Source of the DNA: Flavitalea sp966112615
GTDB taxonomy: Bacteria > Bacteroidota > Bacteroidia > Chitinophagales > Chitinophagaceae
DNA: 64,000 nucleotides
Reading direction: 5' to 3'
Assembly (NCBI GenBank): GCA_966112615.1
Contig: CBHWDO010000005.1
Coordinates: forward strand, 124,001 to 188,000
Shown piece by piece: positions 8,615 to 15,852 of the stretch. The translations under genes and the position numbers were made by a program. The notes under the pieces are model-generated. The model saw nothing but the letters and a program-made list of their open reading frames with translations. It did no database searches and was not told where the DNA came from. How positions within the stretch are numbered: the stretch's first letter is position 1; each line of letters starts with the position of its first letter.

Positions 8615-9463
8615 TCATTTTTCTATGTACCGAAATTTAACCACTGCATTCTTCTGCTCATTTGAACTCAGTCTTGCTTCATACTTTTTACCACCGGCTG
8701 TGATGACCATCAATGCTGTATTTGGTGGGATTCGTCCAAGATTTTCGGCATACATGAGTAATTCATAATCGGTATTTGGAAAGGCTGTAATGTTCAGCGT
8801 TAAAGGCTGCATGGTAAGTCTCTTCTTATGCAGTAATAACGCATTGTTTAAAAAGATCGTCACCGTATCATCATCGATCTCTGCATTATCATATAATTCA
8901 ATCTTGATCTCCTGCTTGTCTACTGTAAATTCCTGCACCACTTCATTGGTTCTTTTTTGAATATTTAAACCAGCCTGCAGTTTGCGAAGGTTTTCATCCT
9001 GGTCAACTTCAATTGGCCATATAGATGTTTTTTGTCGGGTGAGATGAATTGCCCCCGGCGGACATAAATTATCATTGCCCATTTCATGACCTTTCCATGT
9101 ACCATCAAGTGCTTCTTCTGTTGCATTGAGTGTATAATTCAGGTCATAAGTTTTGATGCAGGGTATACAGGTGTTGGGAATATTATAGTTAAGTACAGCG
9201 CTTTCAATAATGACCATTCTTTTAGTGGTTGGATTGTACTTTCCACTAAATAGAATTTTTGTGTATTGTTCCTTGTTATAGTAATTATATGCTCTTCCAA
9301 GAATATTATTTCCTGAATAGGTGATCTGCAATTCAAGTTCGTATTCCGGGAAACATCCACCTGCTGATTGAGTACGTTTACCTCTCCAGATACCTGTCAG
9401 GTTTTGTGCATGCGATGAAAGCACGGTACAAATTAAAACTGCTACTATACAAATGATACGCAT
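8615..9463 (-). CDS. Hypothetical secreted protein, paralog of the next gene upstream
   Basis: 282 residues with signal peptide MRIICIVAVLICTVLSSHAQ. The N-terminal region starts NLTGIWRGKRTQSAGG and resembles a small beta-sheet domain. The C-terminal ~110 residues carry IKIELYDNAEIDDDTVTIFL, LLLHKKRLTMQPL, and NTALMVITAGGKKYEARLSS. The same order and motifs occur in the 9522-10583 protein (LTGIWRG; YDNGTIDNDTVSVYLNN; NTSLMVVKAGDQQYEVR; TEQKNAVVRFR), so these are tandem paralogs. I do not recognise the family by name. Export to the periplasm or cell surface is likely; the function is unknown. Both are on the minus strand and probably arose by local duplication. Confidence 0.7.
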   Translation of the reverse strand: MRIICIVAVLICTVLSSHAQNLTGIWRGKRTQSAGGCFPEYELELQITYSGNNILGRAYNYYNKEQYTKILFSGKYNPTTKRMVIIESAVLNYNIPNTCIPCIKTYDLNYTLNATEEALDGTWKGHEMGNDNLCPPGAIHLTRQKTSIWPIEVDQDENLRKLQAGLNIQKRTNEVVQEFTVDKQEIKIELYDNAEIDDDTVTIFLNNALLLHKKRLTMQPLTLNITAFPNTDYELLMYAENLGRIPPNTALMVITAGGKKYEARLSSNEQKNAVVKFRYIEK

Positions 9464-9521
9464 GCAGGCAATTTAAATATTACCCTAATACATGGTCAAA
9501 CTTTTATTTGAACGGTGTAAA

Positions 9522-10583
9522 CTAAGGGGCTTCCCTTAGCCTGAACCTCACCACAGCATTTTTTTGTTCTGTAGAAGTGATCCTGACCTCATATTGCTGA
9601 TCGCCTGCCTTTACTACCATTAAAGAGGTATTAGGTGGGATCTCACCAAGGTTTTCAGCCACCATGACCACTTCATATTCATCCTGGTCCTGGTCGAGGT
9701 CAAAGCTGAAACTGATCGGGCTGGTCGTCAGCCTTTTTTTGGATACCACCAATTTATTATTGAGGTAAACAGAAACAGTATCGTTATCAATAGTTCCATT
9801 ATCGTAAAGATTCACCACGATCTTTCCCGCACCCAAATTAATGGTCCTGACCAGTTCATTTGCCCTGCTTGCAATTACCTGTGGCACCGGCACTACCGGT
9901 TTTGGTGGAGAAGGTTTAGCGGGAGCTTCTACTGGTGCAGGTTTCACATCAGGCTTTGTAGCAACTGGTGGAGGAGGGGTAGGTTTCTTAGGTGTTGGTG
10001 GAGGAGTGGTCTTTTTAACAACAGGAGGAGCAGATTTTTTCTCCGGTTGTTTTGGAGTGATCTTCACCTCATCAGGTTTTTTGGATGATTTTTCCTTTTC
10101 GCGATTTACCAGGAAAGGTTCTTTATAAAAATCCGATGTTGTGACTTTTCTTAAGAAAACAGTTCCCCGCCCGCAATTGGTTGAATCCTTTTCATTCATA
10201 CTGGAATAGGATCCTTCCAAAAATTCTTCATTACCTGACTTTGAATATTGAAGGAAACAGGTCATGATACAGGCATCGCCGCCCACCATTTTTACTTCAA
10301 CAATTTTCAATTCTTCAAGCAAAACCTTTTTGGTAGTAGGATTGATGGTTCCATTGCAAATAGCTTTTCCATAAAAAACAGTCGTTTTATAGGAATAGGT
10401 AACGCCCTTAAAGCTTTTATTACGCTGGTCTAACTGCACTTCAAATTTATATCGGTCATCCTCACCCAGTAGCTGTAGCATCCTGCCATTTGCAGAACGA
10501 AAATGGCCACGCCAGATCCCGGTGAGATCCTGTGCTTGAACAGATAAACTCAATAAACAACCTATCAGTATCAATAATCGCAT
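9522..10583 (-). CDS. Hypothetical secreted protein with Pro/Lys-rich linker
   Basis: 353 residues from the ATG at 10581-10583 (MRLLILIGCLLSLSVQAQ signal peptide). Three parts can be seen: an N-terminal domain beginning LTGIWRGHF with four Cys residues in its second half; a linker of about 75 residues (roughly 165-240) rich in Pro, Lys, Val and Ala that probably spans the cell wall or crowded periplasm; and a C-terminal beta domain with YDNGTIDNDTVSVYLNN and EQKNAVVRFRLRE. The N- and C-terminal domains match the 8615-9463 gene, which lacks the long linker. No enzyme motif is visible. It is divergent from thrS. Confidence 0.7.
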   Translation of the reverse strand: MRLLILIGCLLSLSVQAQDLTGIWRGHFRSANGRMLQLLGEDDRYKFEVQLDQRNKSFKGVTYSYKTTVFYGKAICNGTINPTTKKVLLEELKIVEVKMVGGDACIMTCFLQYSKSGNEEFLEGSYSSMNEKDSTNCGRGTVFLRKVTTSDFYKEPFLVNREKEKSSKKPDEVKITPKQPEKKSAPPVVKKTTPPPTPKKPTPPPPVATKPDVKPAPVEAPAKPSPPKPVVPVPQVIASRANELVRTINLGAGKIVVNLYDNGTIDNDTVSVYLNNKLVVSKKRLTTSPISFSFDLDQDQDEYEVVMVAENLGEIPPNTSLMVVKAGDQQYEVRITSTEQKNAVVRFRLREAP

Positions 10584-10665
10584 GTACACCTGTTTCAGGC
10601 GGGCAAGTTAACAAATCAATGTTTTCAATCGGGATATCTTCAATGGCCGTCTGAAAATTGTTCGT

Positions 10666-10673
10666 TAAATTTG
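10666..10673 (+). promoter_or_regulatory. Putative -7 element for thrS (TAAATTTG)
   Basis: Exact TAnnTTTG match 24 bp upstream of the thrS ATG, giving a very short leader. No T-box or other long leader would fit. Confidence 0.5.
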
Positions 10674-10697
10674 CGCCTCAACGGATAGAAAGAAGAT

Positions 10698-12635
10698 ATG
10701 ATGATCAAGATCACATTGCCGGATGGAGCTGTAAGGGAAGTCCCTAAAGGCTCATCTGCACTGGACATAGCCAAGTCAATCAGCGAGGGACTCGCACGCA
10801 AAGTTTTAGCAGCGAATATCAATGGCGAAGTATGGGATGCCACCCGTCCGATCGAAACGGATGCTTCACTGAAATTGCTGACATGGGATGATACAGATGG
10901 TAAATCAACCTTCTGGCATTCTTCTGCCCACCTGATGGCGGAGGCTGTGGAATCTTTGTATCCGGGCGTTAAGTTTTGGGTAGGACCCGCGCTGGACAAA
11001 GGTTTCTACTATGATATGGACCTTGGCGGCCAACATATTTCTGAAGAAGATCTGCGCAAGCTGGAAGTGAAAATGAATGAACTGGCTCGTCAGAACAATT
11101 CATACCAACGTAAAGAGATCAGCAAAAAAGATGCGGTAAATTATTTCTTTGAGAAAGGAGATGAATACAAACTGGATCTTCTGCAAAACCTGACTGATGG
11201 AGAGATCACATTCTATTCCCAGGGTGGTTTTACAGATCTTTGTCGCGGCCCGCATATTCCCCATACCGGTTTCATCAAAGCCATCAAGTTAACCAGCATT
11301 GCCGGTGCTTACTGGAAAGGCAATGAGAACAACAAGATGCTGACCCGTGTATATGGTGTTACTTTTCCTTCACAGAAAGAGCTGGATGAATACCTGTTAA
11401 TGCTGGAGGAAGCCAAGAAGCGCGATCACCGCAAACTTGGAAAGGAGCTGGGCATTTTCACCATGGACGATGATGTTGGACCAGGCCTGCCATTATGGAT
11501 GCCAAATGGTACCATCATTATTGAAGAATTGGAAAGGCTGGCAAAGGAAACCGAAACTGCGGCAGGTTATAAAAGGGTAGTGACTCCTCATATTGCTAAA
11601 GAAAGCATGTACCTGAAGAGTGGTCACCTTCCTTATTACGAGGAAAGCATGTACCCTCCAATGGAACTGGAAGGAACCAAGTATTACCTGAAAGCCATGA
11701 ACTGTCCGCACCACCACAAGATCTTTGGTGCAGAACAGCGCAGCTACAAGGACCTTCCATTGAGACTCGCTGAATATGGAACCTGTTATCGATATGAGCA
11801 AAGTGGAGAATTGTTTGGTTTGATGAGGGTACGTTGTCTTCATATGAACGACGCGCATATTTATTGCACCAAGGAGCAGTTCTATGAAGAGTTCAAGGCA
11901 GTAAATGAAATGTACCTCAAATATTTCAAGATCTTCGGGATCGAGAAATACGTGATGAGGTTGAGTTTGCACGAGCCTTCCAAACTTGGACAGAAGTATA
12001 TCAACGAACCGGAACTCTGGAAAGAAACAGAGACCATGGTTAGAGATGTACTGATCAAAACTGGTACTCCATTCGTGGAAGTTCCTGATGAAGCTGCTTT
12101 CTACGGTCCAAAAATTGACGTTCAGATCTGGAGTGCTATCGGCAGGGAATTCACACTGGCAACCAACCAGGTAGATTTTGCCCAGGGAAGGAGATTTGAT
12201 CTTAGCTTTACCAATAGCGATAATCAACCGGAAATTCCATTGATCATTCACCGTGCACCATTAGGTACCCACGAAAGATTTATTGGTTTCCTGCTTGAAA
12301 ACTATGCAGGTAAGTTCCCTGTATGGCTGGCGCCATTGCAGGTGAAAGTTTTGCCGATCAGCGACAAGTTCATGGAATACGCAGAAACTATTTCACGAAA
12401 ACTGAAAAAAGCGGATATTCGTGTCGAACTTGACGACCGGAACGAGAAGATTGGTAAAAAAATCAGGGATACTGAGATCATGAAAGTTCCGTATATGCTC
12501 GTGATCGGTGAAAAAGAGATGAATGAAGGAAAAGTTTCTGTGAGAAGGCAGGGAAAGGGCGACCTTGGCATGCAAGATGCAGATGAATTCCTTCAGAAAA
12601 TATTGACCGAGATCGAAAACAGGTCATCAGAGTAA
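10698..12635 (+). CDS. thrS: Threonine--tRNA ligase
   Basis: Charges tRNA-Thr with threonine and hydrolyses mischarged Ser-tRNA-Thr. Full length at 645 residues. N-terminal TGS domain (ITLPDGAVREVPKGSSALDI), then the editing domain with its HSSAHLMAEAVE zinc/editing motif and the later DLCRGPHIPHTG. The class II catalytic core has motif 2 (RLAEYGTCYRYEQSGELFGL), the zinc-site MNCPHHH, and motif 3 (PLIIHRAPLGTHERFIGFLLE). The C-terminal anticodon-binding domain starts near LAPLQVKVLPIS. Two ATGs (10698, 10701) are adjacent; the first is used here. infC follows after 75 bp, the usual order in bacteria. Confidence 0.98.
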   Translation: MMIKITLPDGAVREVPKGSSALDIAKSISEGLARKVLAANINGEVWDATRPIETDASLKLLTWDDTDGKSTFWHSSAHLMAEAVESLYPGVKFWVGPALDKGFYYDMDLGGQHISEEDLRKLEVKMNELARQNNSYQRKEISKKDAVNYFFEKGDEYKLDLLQNLTDGEITFYSQGGFTDLCRGPHIPHTGFIKAIKLTSIAGAYWKGNENNKMLTRVYGVTFPSQKELDEYLLMLEEAKKRDHRKLGKELGIFTMDDDVGPGLPLWMPNGTIIIEELERLAKETETAAGYKRVVTPHIAKESMYLKSGHLPYYEESMYPPMELEGTKYYLKAMNCPHHHKIFGAEQRSYKDLPLRLAEYGTCYRYEQSGELFGLMRVRCLHMNDAHIYCTKEQFYEEFKAVNEMYLKYFKIFGIEKYVMRLSLHEPSKLGQKYINEPELWKETETMVRDVLIKTGTPFVEVPDEAAFYGPKIDVQIWSAIGREFTLATNQVDFAQGRRFDLSFTNSDNQPEIPLIIHRAPLGTHERFIGFLLENYAGKFPVWLAPLQVKVLPISDKFMEYAETISRKLKKADIRVELDDRNEKIGKKIRDTEIMKVPYMLVIGEKEMNEGKVSVRRQGKGDLGMQDADEFLQKILTEIENRSSE

Positions 12636-12679
12636 TTCCGAAACCCCGGAATGAAATTGTAAAATCAAATAGAAAAATC

Positions 12680-12701
12680 GTTCCCCGAGGGGTTAGGGAA
12701 C
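12680..12701 (+). promoter_or_regulatory. Hairpin in the infC leader
   Basis: GTTCCC (12680-12685) can pair with GGGAAC (12696-12701), ending 9 bp before the infC ATG. The enclosed CCCC and GGGG runs (12683-12686, 12689-12692) offer a competing pairing. The place suggests a role in infC translation or processing, but this is inference from base pairing alone. Confidence 0.35.
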
Positions 12702-12710
12702 AATCAAATT

Positions 12711-13295
12711 ATGGCATTTCCACCCAGACAACCGCGTGGTGCATTTAACCCGCGTTTTAAAAAGGAGCAGCAACAGGAACATCGTACCAACCAGATGATC
12801 AGAGTACCGCAGGTACGACTAGTTGGGGATAATATTGAAGTGGGTATCTATTCTACCCAGGAAGCACTCAGGATCGCACAGGAACAGCAATTGGACCTGG
12901 TTGAGATCTCACCGAATGCAGATCCTCCTGTTTGTAAGATCATCGACTACAACAAATTCCTCTACGAGAAGAAGAAGAAGGAAAAGGAAATGAAGGCCAA
13001 GAGTAAATCTGCGGAAGTAAAAGAGATCCGCTTTACTCCAGGTACCGATGACCATGATTTCGACTTTAAAGCAAAGCATGCTGAAAGCTTCCTTAAAGAA
13101 GGTAACAAGGTGAAAGCCTATGTTCAGTTTAAGGGTCGTGCCATCATGTTCAAGGAAAGAGGGGAACTGCTTTTGTTGAAATTTGCTGAAAGGCTTGCAG
13201 AAACAGGTCAGCCGGAATCTCTTCCTAAAATGGAAGGAAAAAGGATGCTGATGATCATCGCTCCAAAAGCTAAAAAGAAAGAAGTAAAAGCATAA
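12711..13295 (+). CDS. infC: Translation initiation factor IF-3
   Basis: Binds the 30S subunit, prevents premature 50S joining and checks the start codon and initiator tRNA. 194 residues. The N-domain contains VRLVGDNIEVGIYSTQEALR and LDLVEISPNADPPVCKIIDY; a Lys/Glu-rich linker helix (KFLYEKKKKEKEMKAKSK) joins it to the C-domain (EIRFTPGTDDHDFDFKAKHA, VKAYVQFKGRAIMFKERG). The first 25 residues are a basic, Arg/Gln-rich extension, usual in Bacteroidota. Start is an ordinary ATG, not the AUU known from E. coli. A strong terminator follows directly, so rpmI-rplT, normally next, are not on this transcript. Confidence 0.97.
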   Translation: MAFPPRQPRGAFNPRFKKEQQQEHRTNQMIRVPQVRLVGDNIEVGIYSTQEALRIAQEQQLDLVEISPNADPPVCKIIDYNKFLYEKKKKEKEMKAKSKSAEVKEIRFTPGTDDHDFDFKAKHAESFLKEGNKVKAYVQFKGRAIMFKERGELLLLKFAERLAETGQPESLPKMEGKRMLMIIAPKAKKKEVKA

Positions 13296-13296
13296 T

Positions 13297-13326
13297 AAAA
13301 GCCACCTGTGAAGGTGGCTTTTAATT
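13297..13326 (+). terminator. Rho-independent terminator after infC
   Basis: AAAAGCCACCT (13297-13307), loop GTGA, AGGTGGCTTTT (13312-13322): an 11-bp stem immediately after the infC stop. The A/T-flanked stem could also serve the convergent OmpA-family gene. Confidence 0.9.
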
Positions 13327-13343
13327 TTAAGAAATTGCGGAGG

Positions 13344-14681
13344 TTAACCTACTTTGATGAACTCCACTCTCCTGTTATTGGCTTTCCCGGACTCTGTATC
13401 ATTTTTATCCACCGGTTGTGATTCTCCTTTACCATCCGACTGTATCCTGGAAGCATCCACTTTAAATTCCGAACTTAAAGCCTTCTTCACCGATTCAGCC
13501 CGGCGTTTACTAAGCTCAAGATTTGATTTATCATCTCCATCAGCATCCGTATGTCCAACAATATTGATTTTTACCGAAGGGTTATCATTCAGTACTGATG
13601 CAATATCTTTAAGAACACCGTAAGACTCTGGTTTTATTTTATCGCTGTTGACATCAAATAGAATTCCACTGGTTACAAATTTACCTTCTGTAATTAATTT
13701 GTTCCTGGTGTCCGGTGCGCCTACGGCCAGTCGAATATTATTGATCACATAGAAGTCTTTATCGTTATTCATATTTCCAATAGAAAATACAATGCTGTTG
13801 TATTTGCTATTCATGTCAAAAGCTCTTGGCAGATCAAATACCTTTTCTTCATTGACATAAACACGCATCCTGGTTTTCTGTCTCCAGATAGAAACATGTG
13901 CAAAGTTTTTCTTTTTATTATTCCATGCTGTTGACTCAAGGTCGCCGCTTAACCGGTGATTTCCCTTATTGCTTACATAGTAATTCACCCGCGCATTTTT
14001 CAATCCTGCGTTTACAGGATGGAAAGAAAATCTCAACCCTTCATACTCACCGAAATGAGGAGAGTAATCAAGGTTTCTAAAATCATCACCCGGTGCCAGG
14101 AAACCCATTGCCATTGCAATATCCGTACTATAATAGCTGAAGTCATTGTTTACACCAAGGTCGAATTCAAGGGTAAAGTTTTCCGGGATTTCATTGATAA
14201 ACTCCGGATGAAAAGTGCCTTCTTTATTAAGCTTTAACCATTTACCCGGTTTATTACTTAAAGTAACAACTTCAGCTGTTCCATTGGTATTCCAGTTTAC
14301 CGGAAAATCGCCCACCGCGTCTTTTTCAAAATTTCCAAATGCAACTATTTTATCACCTGGAATAAAATCAAATTTTGAATAGGAAGAAAGGGTGGGAGTA
14401 ATTGATTCATCTGAAGATTCATTTGATTCTTCACTATTCGAGGATGCTACACTTTCATCAGGATCACTTGTTTCCTGTTCGTCTGATTCTTTCTTGCCAG
14501 CTGACTTTTTAGTTTTTGTTTTTCCATCTCCATCCACTGCTTTGTCGATCTCTTTGTCAATCTTCTCGCTGGTTTTGTTCTCGATCTTTTGTTTTAAACG
14601 ATCTCCGATTCTTTTCAATGATTGCGCATTCAGGTTGGAACAAATGCATACAAGGGCGCAGAGCCACAGGATCTGTTTCAT
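13344..14681 (-). CDS. OmpA-family outer-membrane protein
   Basis: 445 residues. Signal peptide MKQILWLCALVCICSNLNAQ, a Lys-rich helix (RIGDRLKQKIENKTSEKIDK), then an acidic low-complexity stretch of Ser/Glu/Asp at about residues 55-95. The middle (about 105-320) looks like a beta-sandwich/lectin-like domain (FTLEFDLGVN, YEGLRFSFHP, FAHVSIWRQKTRMRVYVNEE). The C-terminal ~110 residues are an OmpA peptidoglycan-binding domain with INIVGHTDADGDD, LSKRRAESVKKAL and NNRRVEFIKVG. The protein probably tethers the outer membrane to the cell wall. It lies between infC and rpmI, outside the usual gene order. Confidence 0.88.
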   Translation of the reverse strand: MKQILWLCALVCICSNLNAQSLKRIGDRLKQKIENKTSEKIDKEIDKAVDGDGKTKTKKSAGKKESDEQETSDPDESVASSNSEESNESSDESITPTLSSYSKFDFIPGDKIVAFGNFEKDAVGDFPVNWNTNGTAEVVTLSNKPGKWLKLNKEGTFHPEFINEIPENFTLEFDLGVNNDFSYYSTDIAMAMGFLAPGDDFRNLDYSPHFGEYEGLRFSFHPVNAGLKNARVNYYVSNKGNHRLSGDLESTAWNNKKKNFAHVSIWRQKTRMRVYVNEEKVFDLPRAFDMNSKYNSIVFSIGNMNNDKDFYVINNIRLAVGAPDTRNKLITEGKFVTSGILFDVNSDKIKPESYGVLKDIASVLNDNPSVKINIVGHTDADGDDKSNLELSKRRAESVKKALSSEFKVDASRIQSDGKGESQPVDKNDTESGKANNRRVEFIKVG

Positions 14682-14914
14682 AAATAAGGTTTAAAGAATG
14701 ATTAATGAAGGTTACGGACTTCTGCTATAATCGAAGTGGATTGATGACCGCAATTTAAAAAATCCTGATAAATATCATAGCTTAAGGCTTGCCGCTTATG
14801 TAATTTACAAAGTTTTCTTCAGCATTACTGCTGGTAAATTATGATGCACAAACACTTGATATTTTAAGCAGGAAAGAAAAGGGGCCTGAAGAACTATGGA
14901 TCCGGTTTGATTCA

Positions 14915-15214
14915 GTGGTTCCTCAAAAACCACTTCCAAGGTTCAGATCTATCAAAGAGATCTCAATCTTCTCATATGAAACATCGCTTCCTTCAAATCT
15001 GCTTGAAAAAAATCATTCAATAAAAGAAGTATTTCTTTTAACCGGCAATGATACATTTGAAAAAAATGAGGTGTACGAACAGGTGAAAAAATCACTTCCG
15101 GGAACTATTGTAGTTCGTCATGATGGACCTTGCATGGGTTCAGGATATCTTTTATTGATTCCGGTAATTTGCTTAGGAATATATTTTTTCAAAAGAATAA
15201 ACCCGATTGAATGA
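14915..15214 (+). CDS. Unknown small protein, start uncertain
   Basis: An open frame runs from just after a stop at 14801-14803 to the TGA at 15212-15214. The only standard start codon in it is GTG 14915, giving 99 aa, yet codons upstream from 14804 also read like protein (ALLLVNYDAQTLDILSRK, ELWIRFDSV). Either translation starts at an unusual codon such as CTG (14828-14833), or the 5' end is damaged. The C-terminus has a hydrophobic segment (GYLLLIPVICLGIYFF) followed by KR, a probable membrane anchor. It overlaps the CPBP protease gene by 4 bp (ATGA), which argues that it is translated. Family not recognised. Confidence 0.5.
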   Translation: MVPQKPLPRFRSIKEISIFSYETSLPSNLLEKNHSIKEVFLLTGNDTFEKNEVYEQVKKSLPGTIVVRHDGPCMGSGYLLLIPVICLGIYFFKRINPIE

Positions 15215-15852
15215 AAACATATCATCACAGGATTGAGCAGATCAGGCTTGCCGTTGTGGTTGTTTTATCCATGCCTGTATTTGCATTACTGGTGATGATG
15301 CCTGGCTTATGGAAGATCATGGCTATTGCTATCGTGGTTATTGATGCATTGCTGGTTTCAAGATGGTTGAATATCTCTGCTGATATCCGCAAACTTTTCA
15401 GGATTCAAAGTAACCTGAACTTTGCTCTGTTTATGATGATTTCCATACTTATTGGATTGATTGCAGGAATATTTGAAAGGTCAATGTACAGGTTATCCTT
15501 ATTTCCAACCTCAATTTATCCTTTCGTTATTATTTCGATCCTAATTGGTGCAACAGAGGAATTTATTTTCCGGGGAATGATACAGACTGCTATTGAGAAA
15601 TTTGACCCGATTGTTGCAATTCTTTTTAGTGCACTAATTCATGCAGGATATAAAGCACTTTTATTTGTTCAACCCGGAATGCATGGAAATGCAGATCCCT
15701 CAGAATTATTCCTGTGGTCCTCCCAGGCTTTCCTTGTATTAGGCGTTATCAAGGTTTTTTCAAAAAACCTTTGGCCGCCGATCATAATACATGTGATTTT
15801 TGATTTTATGTATTATGCCGACCAGCCAAAGGTTCCCTGGTGGATATTCTGA
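15211..15852 (+). CDS. CPBP-family intramembrane glutamic endopeptidase
   Basis: 213 residues, multi-pass inner-membrane protein with about six hydrophobic segments (VVVVLSMPVFALLVMM, IMAIAIVVIDALLV, and others). The three CPBP/Rce1 (Abi) motifs are present in order: EEFIFRGMIQ near residue 115, an H in SALIHAGYKALLF near 143, and the final HVIFDFMYY near 197. Family members cleave prenylated or membrane-embedded substrates or process bacteriocins. The substrate here is unknown; the small membrane-anchored protein whose gene overlaps its start is a plausible partner, which is inference. Confidence 0.87.
   Translation: MKTYHHRIEQIRLAVVVVLSMPVFALLVMMPGLWKIMAIAIVVIDALLVSRWLNISADIRKLFRIQSNLNFALFMMISILIGLIAGIFERSMYRLSLFPTSIYPFVIISILIGATEEFIFRGMIQTAIEKFDPIVAILFSALIHAGYKALLFVQPGMHGNADPSELFLWSSQAFLVLGVIKVFSKNLWPPIIIHVIFDFMYYADQPKVPWWIF

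Noticed and set aside
9841..10128. Glycine-rich open frame opposite the Pro/Lys-rich linker gene
   Set aside because: It is the reverse complement of Pro codons (CCN gives GGN), an artefact of the repetitive linker.
10590..10697. T-box or threonine leader upstream of thrS
   Set aside because: The putative promoter leaves only about 20 nt of leader, and no T-box core or attenuator hairpin is visible.
11493..12251. A 252-codon open frame on the minus strand inside thrS
   Set aside because: It lies fully antisense to a highly conserved gene, has no recognisable motif and its length is explained by the codon bias of thrS.
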